Origin: an uncultured Lachnoclostridium sp.
GTDB lineage: Bacteria; Bacillota; Clostridia; Lachnospirales; Lachnospiraceae
NCBI GenBank assembly: GCA_946402335.1
Contig: CAMIWE010000016.1
Span: forward strand, 1-41,840
Reading direction: 5' to 3'
DNA length: 41,840 bases
The notes under the pieces are model-generated. The model saw only the letters and a list, made by a program, of their open reading frames with translations, did no database searches and had not been told where the DNA came from. The translations under genes were made by a program, and so were the position numbers. Of the stretch, positions 7,072-16,400 are shown in pieces (the first letter of the stretch is position 1; each line of letters opens with the position of its first letter).

Positions 7072-8474
7072 ACGACTCCTTCTCTGGTATCTTTGATCTG
7101 GATGCCTTTTTCAAGAAGCTCCGCACGGATTGCGTCCGCCTTAGCGAAATCTTTCGCTTTCTTGGCTTCGGCACGCTCCGCAATTTTTGCATTAACGAAA
7201 GCGGTCAGCTCGTCGTCGGCCTCTGCTGCAGGCTCCTCCGCCTGGGCGGCGGTCAGTCCGAGACTCAGTACGGTATCAAAGCTCTCCGCAAGGGCAAACT
7301 TCGTTCCGTCGGAAATATCCGCCTTCAAAACGTCATAAAGCACGGTGATCGCCGAAGCGGTATTGATATCGTTGCACAGGCAGTCCTCAAACTGCTTTCT
7401 GTAAACAGCGAAAGCCTCCTGATCCACCGGCGTATCCTTCTTAAGCGAAGCAATTCTCTTCACAAGCTTATCGTAAGCGGCTGTCATCTGGTCGAGTACC
7501 TCATAGGAGAACTCGAGCGGCTTACGGTAATGGCTCTGTAAGCAGAAGAAACGGTATACAAGCGGCTTATAACCCTTGCCCTCAATCAGGGAAACCGTCA
7601 GGAAATCGCCCTTCGATTTGCTCATCTTACCGCTCTTGTCGTTCAGATGATGCACATGGAACCAGTAATTGCACCATTTGTGCCCGAGATACGACTCGGA
7701 CTGGGCAATCTCGTTCGTATGATGCGGGAAGATGTTGTCCACGCCGCCGCAGTGAATGTCCATGTTCTCGCCGAGATGCTTCATGCTGATGCAGGAGCAC
7801 TCAATATGCCAGCCGGGATATCCGACGCCCCACGGACTGTCCCATTTGAGGGCCTGATCCTCGAACTTGGACTTCGTAAACCAAAGAACGAAATCGTTCT
7901 TGTTCTTCTTGTTCGGGTCCACATCCACATCGTCGCGGACGCCCTCAAGGAGCGAATCCTCGCTGTGGTTCGTAAGGACAAAGTATTCCTTCAGTTTTGA
8001 AGTGTCGAAGTACACATTTTCCCCGGCCTGATAAGCGTAGCCTTTCTTAAGGAGCACTTCGATCATATGGATGAACTCGGGGATGCAGTGCGTCGCGGGC
8101 TCCACAACGTCGGGCGTCTTGATGTTCAGCTTCGCGCAATCCGAGAAGAACGCATCGGTATAGTACTTTGCGATTTCCATAACGGTCTTGTGCTCGCGCT
8201 GCGCGCCCTTTAACATCTTATCCTCGCCCGCATCGGCATCGTCGGTCAGATGGCCGACGTCGGTAATGTTCATAACACGCTTCACGTCGTAACCGAGATA
8301 ACGAAGCGTCTTCTCAAGAACGTCCTCCTGGATGTAGCTTCGAAGGTTTCCGATGTGCGCAAAATGGTACACGGTCGGGCCGCAGGTGTACATGGCAACC
8401 TTTCCGTCAACGTTCGGTACGAAGGTTTCAACGCGTTTTGTAAGCGTATTGTATAACTGTAATCTGTTCTCCAT
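7056..8474 (-). CDS. cysS: Cysteine--tRNA ligase
   Basis: A 472-residue class I aminoacyl-tRNA synthetase that charges tRNA-Cys. Seen motifs are YTCGPTVYHFAHIGNLRSY (zinc Cys and HIGN), WHIECSCISMKHLG and DIHCGGVDNIFPHHTNEIAQ (zinc ligands), and KMSKSKGDFLTV (KMSKS). The helical anticodon-binding region follows, ending IRAELLEKGIQIKDTREGVVW. Full length for the family. The start is an ATG with AAGGGAG about 7 nt upstream. It lies 35 nt after cysE. Confidence 0.97.
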   Translation of the reverse strand: MENRLQLYNTLTKRVETFVPNVDGKVAMYTCGPTVYHFAHIGNLRSYIQEDVLEKTLRYLGYDVKRVMNITDVGHLTDDADAGEDKMLKGAQREHKTVMEIAKYYTDAFFSDCAKLNIKTPDVVEPATHCIPEFIHMIEVLLKKGYAYQAGENVYFDTSKLKEYFVLTNHSEDSLLEGVRDDVDVDPNKKNKNDFVLWFTKSKFEDQALKWDSPWGVGYPGWHIECSCISMKHLGENMDIHCGGVDNIFPHHTNEIAQSESYLGHKWCNYWFHVHHLNDKSGKMSKSKGDFLTVSLIEGKGYKPLVYRFFCLQSHYRKPLEFSYEVLDQMTAAYDKLVKRIASLKKDTPVDQEAFAVYRKQFEDCLCNDINTASAITVLYDVLKADISDGTKFALAESFDTVLSLGLTAAQAEEPAAEADDELTAFVNAKIAERAEAKKAKDFAKADAIRAELLEKGIQIKDTREGVVWEKI

Positions 8475-8509
8475 TTTATCTCCCTTACCCGGGCGCTAAG
8501 CGGCCGGAA

Positions 8510-9160
8510 TTATTGATTCTTTTTCTCGAGTGCTTCCACTCTTTCCTGCAGTTCGCGGTTCTTCTCCTGCAGCGCACGGATATCGTTCAGAACAGGGTCC
8601 GGAAGGTTTACCTGGTCCAGATCCTCCTGCGGAATCCGCACATTGTCGCGCTTTACGACACGTCCGGGAACGCCGACAACCGTCGAGTTCGGCGGAACCT
8701 CATGCAGAACGACCGAACCTGCGCCGATCTTACTGTTATCGCCGACCGTGAAGGAACCAAGCACCTTCGCTCCGGCACTGATCATAACGTTGTTTCCGAT
8801 CGTAGGATGACGCTTTCCGTGCTCTTTGCCGGTACCGCCGAGCGTTACGCCCTGGTACAGCGTCACATTATCTCCGAGAATGGCCGTCTCGCCGATTACC
8901 ACGCCGTGGCCGTGGTCAATGAACAGGCCTTTGCCGATCTTCGCGCCCGGATGAATCTCGATTCCCGTAAAATGCGCCGAAAGCTGGGAAATCAGACGTG
9001 CCGAAAGGAAGCACTTATGCGCATACAGCCAGTGTGCCGCGCGGTGCCACAAAATCGCATGAAAACTCGGATATAAAAATACTTCAAGATCCGAATGGAT
9101 CGCTGCGTCGCGGTCCCGGATTACCTTAATTTCTTCCTTGACATAATCTATTAGCTTCAT
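8510..9160 (-). CDS. cysE: Serine O-acetyltransferase
   Basis: A 216-residue left-handed beta-helix acetyltransferase that makes O-acetylserine from serine and acetyl-CoA, the committed step of cysteine synthesis. Signatures are FHAILWHRAAHWLY, FTGIEIHPGAKIGKGLFIDH and GHGVVIGETAILGDNV (catalytic His/Asp region), the hexapeptide repeats, and PPNSTVVGVPGRVV. The C-terminus adds a Glu-rich coiled coil (QEKNRELQERVEALEKKNQ). I chose the ATG at 9160, which follows AGAGGG; the longer frame overlaps the upstream gene without an SD. Only 11 nt separate it from the preceding surface-protein gene, so there is no room for a T-box leader. Confidence 0.95.
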   Translation of the reverse strand: MKLIDYVKEEIKVIRDRDAAIHSDLEVFLYPSFHAILWHRAAHWLYAHKCFLSARLISQLSAHFTGIEIHPGAKIGKGLFIDHGHGVVIGETAILGDNVTLYQGVTLGGTGKEHGKRHPTIGNNVMISAGAKVLGSFTVGDNSKIGAGSVVLHEVPPNSTVVGVPGRVVKRDNVRIPQEDLDQVNLPDPVLNDIRALQEKNRELQERVEALEKKNQ

Positions 9161-9171
9161 TTTAATCCCTC

Positions 9172-10569
9172 TCATTTCGTAAAAGGAAAATAGAAATACT
9201 GTCCATTGCTCTCCGTAAGGATTCCGATGGATTCGGCCTCTGCCGTCTCCTCGGGAAGGTAACAGGAAAATCCGTTGTCGCAACATCGTTCCTCGCCGAG
9301 CAGCTCGCGCTCGAACGAAGGGAATGCTTCATAAAAATCGGTATTTCCCTGATTCTTAACGATTATGTACACGTGATAATCTTCGCCCAGCACATCCGGG
9401 TCAACGTATCCGTAAAGATGGAAAAACACACCGCTTGTGCGGCTTTCCACACGGTTGTCCTCTTTCGAAATATCGTAAGCGTCCAGCACCTCGAGTTCCC
9501 GCTTCGGAGCCTCCATCATCGGCGCCTTTTCCGCAAGGTTCGCAAGATTACGCTCAACGATTTCCAAAATGACCGTATCCGCACCGAGGCGCTCAATGCT
9601 GTTCAGACGGTACGGAACCGCACGCTCGAAATCGGCATCGGCAAATGCCTCCGCGAAATATCTCCAGGTCGTATTTCCGAAGGAGTCACGAAACATTAAC
9701 AGAGAACCCTCTCCCGCTCCGCCGGTCGTCTGGATGGAAAGTGCCTCGTCGCCTGCAAAATACCCTTTCTGGGTAAAGGTGTACTCGATATTCGGATACT
9801 GCTGCAGGTCGTTGTCCGCGGCATTCGGATAAAGCATGTTAACCAGGTCCGCATCCCAGTCGGCACGCGGCGTATAAGTGATACCCTCGAAGGTGTCATG
9901 CGGGTTTGCCAGCTTACTGTTGATCGTACGATAGGCAAGCATTCCGCCCTCATAGGTCCAGTGGGAGTCCCTCGACTGGTAAAGCACCTTCTGCTGCGCC
10001 TGAAAAGCGCTCACAAGGTCCGCATAACGAACGCCGTAGCGGTCCAGGTCGCTTGTTAACATCTCAAGATTGCTCTTTCCGGAGGTTCTCAGATACCATT
10101 CCGGCATATTGTCGGGGTACAGAGTATTTTTGTTCGGAGCAACGGTAAATACGAAGTCCACGCCCAGCTCCGTACAGTAATCCTGCATCATCCGAAGCGT
10201 AACCGCGATATTGCGGCTGTTGCGCTCCGAAAGCGTTGCAACCTTACAGTAGTCAAGCGCGGTCTTTTCGTAGAACAGCCACCCGTTCTTTCCAAGAATG
10301 ACCGAACTCTCCGCCGACTCCCTGAACACCTGCTCCTTCATCATGGTCTGCGCTTCAATGAGATAGGAACGCCCTCCCATATGGTCCATAAACCACGATT
10401 CAAACTCCGTCAGGTAGGAAAGATTCGGCTTTCCGTCCTTTAAGGGCTTCGGGAACGCGCTCAACTCTCTCTTCTCCGTTTGGGACGTGTCCTTTGAAAG
10501 CGGCAGCAACGCAAGCGGCGTCAGACAGACAAGCATATAGATTATGATGAAAACGATTTTTTTCTTCAT
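9172..10569 (-). CDS. DHHW / AlgX-AlgJ-like SGNH-type protein, partner of the MBOAT acyltransferase
   Basis: A 465-residue exported protein with an N-terminal membrane segment (residues 4-24). The region ILGKNGWLFYE plus VFTVAPNKNTLYPDNMPEW and the catalytic-type DSHWTYEGGMLAYR (Asp-x-His) match the DHHW/AlgX family. A later MFRDSFGNTTWRYFAEAF supplies the nucleophile-like Ser. In alginate and related systems AlgJ/AlgX-type proteins receive acetyl groups from an MBOAT protein and transfer them to polysaccharide outside the membrane. The MBOAT gene is immediately upstream (11 nt). SD TTGGAG precedes the ATG. The polymer acetylated here is unknown. Confidence 0.85.
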   Translation of the reverse strand: MKKKIVFIIIYMLVCLTPLALLPLSKDTSQTEKRELSAFPKPLKDGKPNLSYLTEFESWFMDHMGGRSYLIEAQTMMKEQVFRESAESSVILGKNGWLFYEKTALDYCKVATLSERNSRNIAVTLRMMQDYCTELGVDFVFTVAPNKNTLYPDNMPEWYLRTSGKSNLEMLTSDLDRYGVRYADLVSAFQAQQKVLYQSRDSHWTYEGGMLAYRTINSKLANPHDTFEGITYTPRADWDADLVNMLYPNAADNDLQQYPNIEYTFTQKGYFAGDEALSIQTTGGAGEGSLLMFRDSFGNTTWRYFAEAFADADFERAVPYRLNSIERLGADTVILEIVERNLANLAEKAPMMEAPKRELEVLDAYDISKEDNRVESRTSGVFFHLYGYVDPDVLGEDYHVYIIVKNQGNTDFYEAFPSFERELLGEERCCDNGFSCYLPEETAEAESIGILTESNGQYFYFPFTK

Positions 10570-10580
10570 ACAATCTCCAA

Positions 10581-11990
10581 CTAGAAACGGAAATATATAA
10601 ACGGATTATACGAATCCGAGGCGAGAGCCATCATTGCAAGACCGAATATGATCAGTGCAAACAGCATCTCTAACAAAGGAACCCACGCATCCGCATGTTC
10701 CCCCTTCTTAATCTTCTTTACAAGGTTCGCAAAAAGCGGTGTCGCGCCGAGAATCGCGCACAGACACATACAGATCATATACGGCGACAGTACCGCAACC
10801 GCAATGGCATATCCGGCGGACGGGTTCCCGCATACGCCGAACATCGATCCGATCATGGCAATACCCTGCTTAAGCGTATCGGCACGGAACATGACAAATC
10901 CGACCGTTACCATCAAAAGCGTATAAATATGGTTGAAAACCCTAATCTTCTTGTGAACCGGAATCCACTTCTTCTCCTCAAACATTTCAAGAATGCCGTG
11001 GAACAGGCCCCATACAAGGAACGTCCAGTTCGCCCCGTGCCAGAAACCGGTACAGAAGAACACGACGAATTTGTTAAAGATCGTGCGTCCTTCTCCCTTG
11101 CGGTTACCGCCTAAGGGGATATACAGATAATCCCGAAACCAGGTGGACAGGGATATGTGCCAGCGTCTCCAGAATTCCGTAATACTTCCGGAAATGTAAG
11201 GATAATTAAAGTTCTCCTGGAAATGGAACCCAAACATGAGTCCGAGACCGATTGCCATATCGGAATACCCGGAGAAGTCGAAATAAATCTGCATAACATA
11301 CGCAAACGCCGCGATCCAGGCCGCTAGAACGCCGACCTGCGAGGTCTCAAGCGCGAACAGCTTATCTGCGGCAAATGCCATCGTATTGGCGATCAGCACC
11401 TTCTTGCCGAGACCGACGCTGAAACGTACGATACCGCTCCAGATTCCGTCCACTGTAACCTTCCGGTCGCGGATTTCGGTCTCGATGTCGTGATATTTGA
11501 CGATCGGGCCCGCGATCAGCTGCGGGAAGAAGGAAATATACAATAGCAGTCTGAGCGGATTCTTCTGGACCTTTACCTGCTTGCGGTATACGTCGATCAC
11601 ATAGGAAAGCGCCTGGAACGTGTAAAACGAAATACCGATCGGAAGGTTCAGCTTCGGAACCGGAACACGCATATCCGCGGGCAGGATTTCATTGATGCTT
11701 GTTGCAAGAAAGCCGGCATACTTGAATACGACAAGAAGACCGATGTTGATGATCACCGCACATGCAAGGAAGAATCTGCCGCCTTTGCCGGATACCCCGA
11801 GGCCGAGCAGATAATTGAGCAGTACGGAAACCAGCAGCAGGATCACATATACCGGTTCCCCGAAAGCGTAGAAAAGAATGCTCGCGAGTATTAAAATTGC
11901 GTTGCGGATTCTTCCGTTCGGAAGGATCGTATGCAGAATGAATACGATCGGGAAGAATACGCACAGGAATATTACCGAGCTGAAAACCAT
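10581..11990 (-). CDS. MBOAT family O-acyltransferase (AlgI/DltB/PatA type)
   Basis: A 469-residue polytopic membrane protein. The MBOAT core is clear: LPIGISFYTFQALSYVID, FFPQLIAGPI, IYFDFSGYSDMAIGLGLMFG, ITEFWRRWHISLSTWFRDYL with YIPLGGNRKG, and the catalytic His in FWHGANWTFLVWG. It moves acyl (usually acetyl) groups across the membrane for polysaccharide or cell-wall polymer modification. No dltA/dltC genes are near, and the downstream DHHW partner points to AlgI-type acetylation rather than D-alanylation. AGGAGT lies just before the ATG. It is 12 nt downstream of the transglutaminase gene. Confidence 0.92.
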   Translation of the reverse strand: MVFSSVIFLCVFFPIVFILHTILPNGRIRNAILILASILFYAFGEPVYVILLLVSVLLNYLLGLGVSGKGGRFFLACAVIINIGLLVVFKYAGFLATSINEILPADMRVPVPKLNLPIGISFYTFQALSYVIDVYRKQVKVQKNPLRLLLYISFFPQLIAGPIVKYHDIETEIRDRKVTVDGIWSGIVRFSVGLGKKVLIANTMAFAADKLFALETSQVGVLAAWIAAFAYVMQIYFDFSGYSDMAIGLGLMFGFHFQENFNYPYISGSITEFWRRWHISLSTWFRDYLYIPLGGNRKGEGRTIFNKFVVFFCTGFWHGANWTFLVWGLFHGILEMFEEKKWIPVHKKIRVFNHIYTLLMVTVGFVMFRADTLKQGIAMIGSMFGVCGNPSAGYAIAVAVLSPYMICMCLCAILGATPLFANLVKKIKKGEHADAWVPLLEMLFALIIFGLAMMALASDSYNPFIYFRF

Positions 11991-12002
11991 AAAGACTCCT
12001 GA

Positions 12003-14495
12003 TTACGGCGCTGTATAGCCGTAGTAGTATTTGTCCGTGTAATTATTCTTATTAGGCTGCGGACCGACGCCGGCAGTGGTATAGGTATACGTATAAGAAT
12101 CCAACTGCGCCTGCGTAACAAGACATACATTCTTGTCAAGTCTCATGGCATCGATATACAGCCACTGACCGTTGACCTTAACCGCCGTCCAGTGATGAAC
12201 GGAGAAGGTATGACCGCCGCCCTTAATGATCTTGGCTTCATAGCCTGCCCTCTGTAACAGAAGCGTCATCAATGCCGCATAATGCCAGCAGGCACCGCGC
12301 TTGTTGTTGATTGCTTCACAGGCAAGCGTACGGGGGCTTCCCGAATTGCCGGCCGAGTAATAGGAATAGTTCGGAACCGTCTTCTGTACCCAGTTGTACA
12401 GTGCCCGGATATCCTTGCTCTTGACCACGTCGCTGATAACAAAATCCAGATATTCATTCAGATTGCCGTCCCGGATGGTCGTGAACTTCACTTCCGCCAC
12501 ACCGTTTCCGTCAATCTCATATTTCTTGCCGTTGATGCTCATTTCCGTATTCACGGCAAGCCTTCCGTCGCTGTATACATAACGGTTCTTTCCGCCGACC
12601 TTCTGAAGGCCTTCCTTGGTGATCAGATATCCGGTATCGGAAAATCCGTACAAAACGCCGTCAATCTTCACCGCGCCGACTGCGAGCGTGCCGTCCGCGT
12701 AGCTGTAGAATTTGCCGTTGTCAGTATGCCAGCCTGCCGCAAGGAAACCGCCCTCACGGGACAGGTAGTAACGCTTGCCGCCGATGTTCACATTGCCGGC
12801 AAGCATAACGCCGTCTTCCCCGAGATAATACTTTTTATCATCGATGGTCTTCCATCCGGTCTGCGCGCTTCCGTCCTCATTGTACATGGCAAGCAGACCG
12901 TTCACCGTATGACGTCCGCCTACGGCCATACCCTGCTCATCCAGGTAATAATATTTCTTGTCGATCTTCGTAATACCGGTCTGGAGATAACCTTTGTCGA
13001 AATACTGGCGTCCGATTTCGGTCTCGGTCCAGCCGTCATAGTAGGCACCGTCTTCGGCGAAAAGGTACTTCACGCCGTCAAGCACATGCTCGCCGACATA
13101 CAGAATACCGTCTTCATTGAAGCAGTACTTTTTCTCCTCGATAGTCTGCCAGCCCTTTAACATCTGGCCGTTGTCATCGAAGAAATACCGTCCGGTCTCA
13201 CGGTTGATCCAGCCGCGCGCAAGGCGGTAGTCGGGCTCGAAATAATAAGCCTTTCCGTCAATCACCTGGTCGCCGGTCACAAGACCGTTCTGAGCGTCCG
13301 AATAGAACCGGCCGTTCTCGTCTTCCACCCAGCCGAGCACAAAGGCATTGTCCTTAAAATACCACGCCTTGTCCTCTGCCATTCCGATTCCGTCGAGCAC
13401 ATCGCCTTCCTCGGTAAAGTAATATTCCACGCCGTCAACGGGAACCCTTCCGAAACAGAGCGAACCGTTCTGGGGTTCCGCATAATAACAGGTTTCGCCG
13501 TCACGCAGGAATCCCTTACGGACATAGCCGTTCCAGTCAAAGTAATAATATGCGCCGTCAACCTGGCGGATTCCGGTATACATGTTGTAATCCACCGGGG
13601 AAAAATACCGCGTGCCGTTTTCAAACCGGGCCCATCCGCAGAGAATCTGGCCGTCTTCGGCAATATAGTAAATCTTATCCTCGATCTCACGAACTCCCGG
13701 TTCCACAAAACCATGGGAATTCCGGTAATAATCGTAACCGTTCTCGGTGTAGAAGCCGCGGCGCAGAACGCCGTCCTCCTCACTGAAGTAATACTCCTCG
13801 CCGTCAATCGTTACGACGCCTTTGATGATTCCGTCCTTGGTGGAGTAATAAATCTTGCCGCCGTCTTCGGCCGGTCCTTCGATCAGAATACCGTTGCCGT
13901 CAAATACATACATTTCGTCGTTGATCTTATAAAGACCTTTCAGACGAAGGCGGTCGATGATATAGTATTTGCCTTCCTTCGTGTTATGCCAGCCGGGCTT
14001 TCCGACATAGTAATAGCGAAGCCCTGCGGCAATAATAAGAGCACACAAAACGGCAAGCAGGAATACCAGTCTGGTACGTTTCCTCTTCTGGCTGCTCTTA
14101 AGCTTCGCGTAATACTCTTCCTCGGTCACGGGTTCTTTTACCGCCTCCGGCTCAATTCTTTCCGCAGGTTTTGCAACCGGTTCGGAAGGCTGCCCTTCGA
14201 AAACAGGTTTAAATACGAGAGCCGTCTTCTTCGGTTCGGAGGGTGTTTCCTTTGCGGGAAGCGTATAGACCGCGCCCTCATAATCGTCATCGTCGTCCCC
14301 GGCCGTGATGCGGTCGGAAGCCACTGCGTCCTCCGCCTCCAAGGCGTCCTCTTCGTCCCAGGCGAATACATCATCGCCGGTTTCCGGAACAACGGATGCT
14401 TCGTTCGCGATGAACTCCGCAGCCGAAACCATCGTAGAGGGGTCCGGATTGTCGGCGATGTTCTTCAGTTGTTCGTCACTGAAAATTTCCTTCAT
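12003..14495 (-). CDS. Membrane-anchored cell-wall-binding-repeat protein with C-terminal transglutaminase-like domain
   Basis: An 830-residue protein. Residues 1-140 are acidic, with low-complexity and charged stretches, and probably cytosolic. A single membrane span (about 142-159) follows KRKRTR. From about 165 to 680 it is made of tandem roughly 20-residue repeats of the glucan/choline-binding type (G.YYF..DG, GW.TI..KKYY). The C-terminal 150 residues form a transglutaminase-like domain with Cys in NNKRGACWHYAALM, His in FSVHHWTAVKV and Asp in WLYIDAMRLD, so the triad appears intact. It probably acts at the cell wall as a protease or crosslinking enzyme. AAGGAAAG precedes the ATG at 14495. 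Confidence 0.88.
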   Translation of the reverse strand: MKEIFSDEQLKNIADNPDPSTMVSAAEFIANEASVVPETGDDVFAWDEEDALEAEDAVASDRITAGDDDDDYEGAVYTLPAKETPSEPKKTALVFKPVFEGQPSEPVAKPAERIEPEAVKEPVTEEEYYAKLKSSQKRKRTRLVFLLAVLCALIIAAGLRYYYVGKPGWHNTKEGKYYIIDRLRLKGLYKINDEMYVFDGNGILIEGPAEDGGKIYYSTKDGIIKGVVTIDGEEYYFSEEDGVLRRGFYTENGYDYYRNSHGFVEPGVREIEDKIYYIAEDGQILCGWARFENGTRYFSPVDYNMYTGIRQVDGAYYYFDWNGYVRKGFLRDGETCYYAEPQNGSLCFGRVPVDGVEYYFTEEGDVLDGIGMAEDKAWYFKDNAFVLGWVEDENGRFYSDAQNGLVTGDQVIDGKAYYFEPDYRLARGWINRETGRYFFDDNGQMLKGWQTIEEKKYCFNEDGILYVGEHVLDGVKYLFAEDGAYYDGWTETEIGRQYFDKGYLQTGITKIDKKYYYLDEQGMAVGGRHTVNGLLAMYNEDGSAQTGWKTIDDKKYYLGEDGVMLAGNVNIGGKRYYLSREGGFLAAGWHTDNGKFYSYADGTLAVGAVKIDGVLYGFSDTGYLITKEGLQKVGGKNRYVYSDGRLAVNTEMSINGKKYEIDGNGVAEVKFTTIRDGNLNEYLDFVISDVVKSKDIRALYNWVQKTVPNYSYYSAGNSGSPRTLACEAINNKRGACWHYAALMTLLLQRAGYEAKIIKGGGHTFSVHHWTAVKVNGQWLYIDAMRLDKNVCLVTQAQLDSYTYTYTTAGVGPQPNKNNYTDKYYYGYTAP

Positions 14496-14536
14496 AAAAA
14501 CTTTCCTTTTGCTTTTCTGCCAACGGCATGCCGTCA

Positions 14537-16339
14537 TCAGATCTTGTAATTTGCGTATACATAATCCTTTACGCAGGGGAATTTGACGGAGTCTTTGCTC
14601 AGTTCAAAATGCCACCATTCCTGCTTTGCAACAAGCGGGATCATGCCCGTGCCGGTCGTCATGATTTCATAAAGCATCTTGGCGTCCGCGGTGTTGTAGG
14701 TCATATCGCAGCGGTAATCGAGGGTATGCATCTTGGTCTGCATCTCAATCTCTTTGCCGAGCTTATCAACGGAGTCATATTTCATGATCGTCAGGTCAAG
14801 CGCAATACCGAGATTATGTTTCGAATTGTTTGCGATGAAATAGGCTTCCGTGTAATTCTTGTCAAGAAATCCGTTTGCTAACGTCAGTTTCTTGCCGGCG
14901 TTGTCCACTTCCTCTTTGAAGTAGGCATTTCCGGTCATGGCACTGTATACCTTCTTGGAGGTCGCATTCGGACGGTAGGCTTCGTAAATCAGCAGGCAGT
15001 GGCCCTTTGCAAGGGCGTTTCGCTGTGCGGTCAGAAGCTGCAGCGCAACATCCCAGACTGCGGGCATTTGTTCCTTCGGGCCGTAGTTCGGGAGTTTCTC
15101 GCCGGTTACGCCGTCAATCACGTTATATCCCGGCTCGACAAGGGATGCTTTTCCGTCCTTCACCTTGATCGGATTGTACCGGGTGATCTTCTCCATCTTC
15201 TTCTCGACTGCCTTGCCGTTTCCGCCGCAGGTAAAGATGGAGGAGTATGCATTCGTACGGTTGTAATGAATGGAATACTGGTTGGACTCCGGATAGATCA
15301 TCGCAAGGTCGACAAAGCAGGCATTGGCCAGTACCCAGCCTTCCTTCTGCTCTTCCCCGATCGTGGTCGTCACATGCATGCCGAAACGGTTGTCACCGAT
15401 TTCGTAAACATAGTTGCCTGCGGAATCGGCGGAAATAACCATTGCGGTTCCTCCGGGCAGTTCGCAGGCAGCCTCGGCAAGATCGGCCGTTGTGTACAGA
15501 CTGGTCTTAAACTGTGCCCAGCAGTTGACACCGAGGCATCCGTTTTCGGCCGTATACATAACGCCCTTGGTCTCATTGCCGACCACAAGATTGGTCCACA
15601 CATTGAGGAACGGATCACCGTAAGAGGTTCCGTTCGGCGTAATCTTAGTAACATCCGAGCTGAGAGTCGCAAAATCCTCCTTGAGGGCGGAAACCATAAC
15701 CTCGTACTCTTTGTCCTTTACCAGACCGCCGATGGTGATCTGCGGAACGTCAACCGCGATCTCGTGCCATTCCGTTTCGCCGGTCGTACGATAGTAAAAC
15801 AGATAGTTCGCTCCCTCTCTCGTATAAGGCCACGCGAGGGTAGCCGAATAACTGTTTGAGGACTTCATCGTAATCACGGGGCATACGGCTTCCGCAGAAA
15901 CAACCGCCTCCGTAGACATCGGGCCTTTCTTTCCGTCCGGTCCGAGGGAACATACCTGTACATGATACGTAAACCCGGAATTGATCGGGATGTGGCAATA
16001 GGTTTCCTCCGAAATGACCTGCTGCCATTCTCCCGCCGCAGACCTGTAGGAAATCTCATAGCCGCGCGCGCCGGGAACTCTGGCGTACTTTAACGAAAGC
16101 GTCTCCGAAGAGGCGATAATATGCGTAATCTCCGCAACCTTGTCCGGGTCCCATGGCTCCGGCGTCGGCGTCGGCTCGACCCATTTGGTCGGCGTCGTTG
16201 TCTCCGTTACCGGCTTCTCCCCGAAAATCCGGCTCACTTTGTATACGACAAATCCGATGACAAGCCCGAACAGTGCCACGCAGACTGCGCCGATGGCTAC
16301 ATATCCGGCCATTTTCTTTCTTCGATCCCGTATGCTCAT
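14537..16339 (-). CDS. FN3-containing membrane-anchored D-Ala-D-Ala dipeptidase / carboxypeptidase (M15, VanX-like)
   Basis: A 600-residue protein with an N-terminal membrane anchor (residues about 11-35), a short Thr/Pro linker, and two fibronectin type III-like domains (about 65-235; typical SLKYARVPGARGYEISYR and YSATLAWPY). An SH3-like segment and a C-terminal peptidase follow. The peptidase shows LLIYEAYRP, the zinc motif SKHNLGIALDLT (His and Asp) and the catalytic-Glu/zinc-His motif EWWHFE, as in VanX/DdpX and VanY relatives. It should trim D-Ala-D-Ala termini or peptidoglycan stems outside the membrane. I chose the ATG at 16339, with AAGGGGG 8 nt upstream, over a GTG two codons earlier. 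Resistance function is not implied: no vanHA partners are present. Confidence 0.85.
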   Translation of the reverse strand: MSIRDRRKKMAGYVAIGAVCVALFGLVIGFVVYKVSRIFGEKPVTETTTPTKWVEPTPTPEPWDPDKVAEITHIIASSETLSLKYARVPGARGYEISYRSAAGEWQQVISEETYCHIPINSGFTYHVQVCSLGPDGKKGPMSTEAVVSAEAVCPVITMKSSNSYSATLAWPYTREGANYLFYYRTTGETEWHEIAVDVPQITIGGLVKDKEYEVMVSALKEDFATLSSDVTKITPNGTSYGDPFLNVWTNLVVGNETKGVMYTAENGCLGVNCWAQFKTSLYTTADLAEAACELPGGTAMVISADSAGNYVYEIGDNRFGMHVTTTIGEEQKEGWVLANACFVDLAMIYPESNQYSIHYNRTNAYSSIFTCGGNGKAVEKKMEKITRYNPIKVKDGKASLVEPGYNVIDGVTGEKLPNYGPKEQMPAVWDVALQLLTAQRNALAKGHCLLIYEAYRPNATSKKVYSAMTGNAYFKEEVDNAGKKLTLANGFLDKNYTEAYFIANNSKHNLGIALDLTIMKYDSVDKLGKEIEMQTKMHTLDYRCDMTYNTADAKMLYEIMTTGTGMIPLVAKQEWWHFELSKDSVKFPCVKDYVYANYKI

Positions 16340-16400
16340 TCCCACAACCCCCTTACAGACAGGAAACTCCGGTCACCCTTTCGTGCCGGTTAAAACTTCC

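Noticed and set aside
9161-9171. T-box leader or other cis control before cysE
   Set aside because: Only 11 nt lie between the genes; no specifier hairpin or antiterminator.
12282-14549. Long plus-strand frames antisense to the repeat-transglutaminase gene
   Set aside because: They mirror the repeat gene; repeats give open antisense frames by chance.
14537-16339. Vancomycin-resistance gene cluster
   Set aside because: Only one M15 peptidase is present, with no VanH/VanA-like ligase; the BceRS pair is peptide-sensing type, not VanRS.
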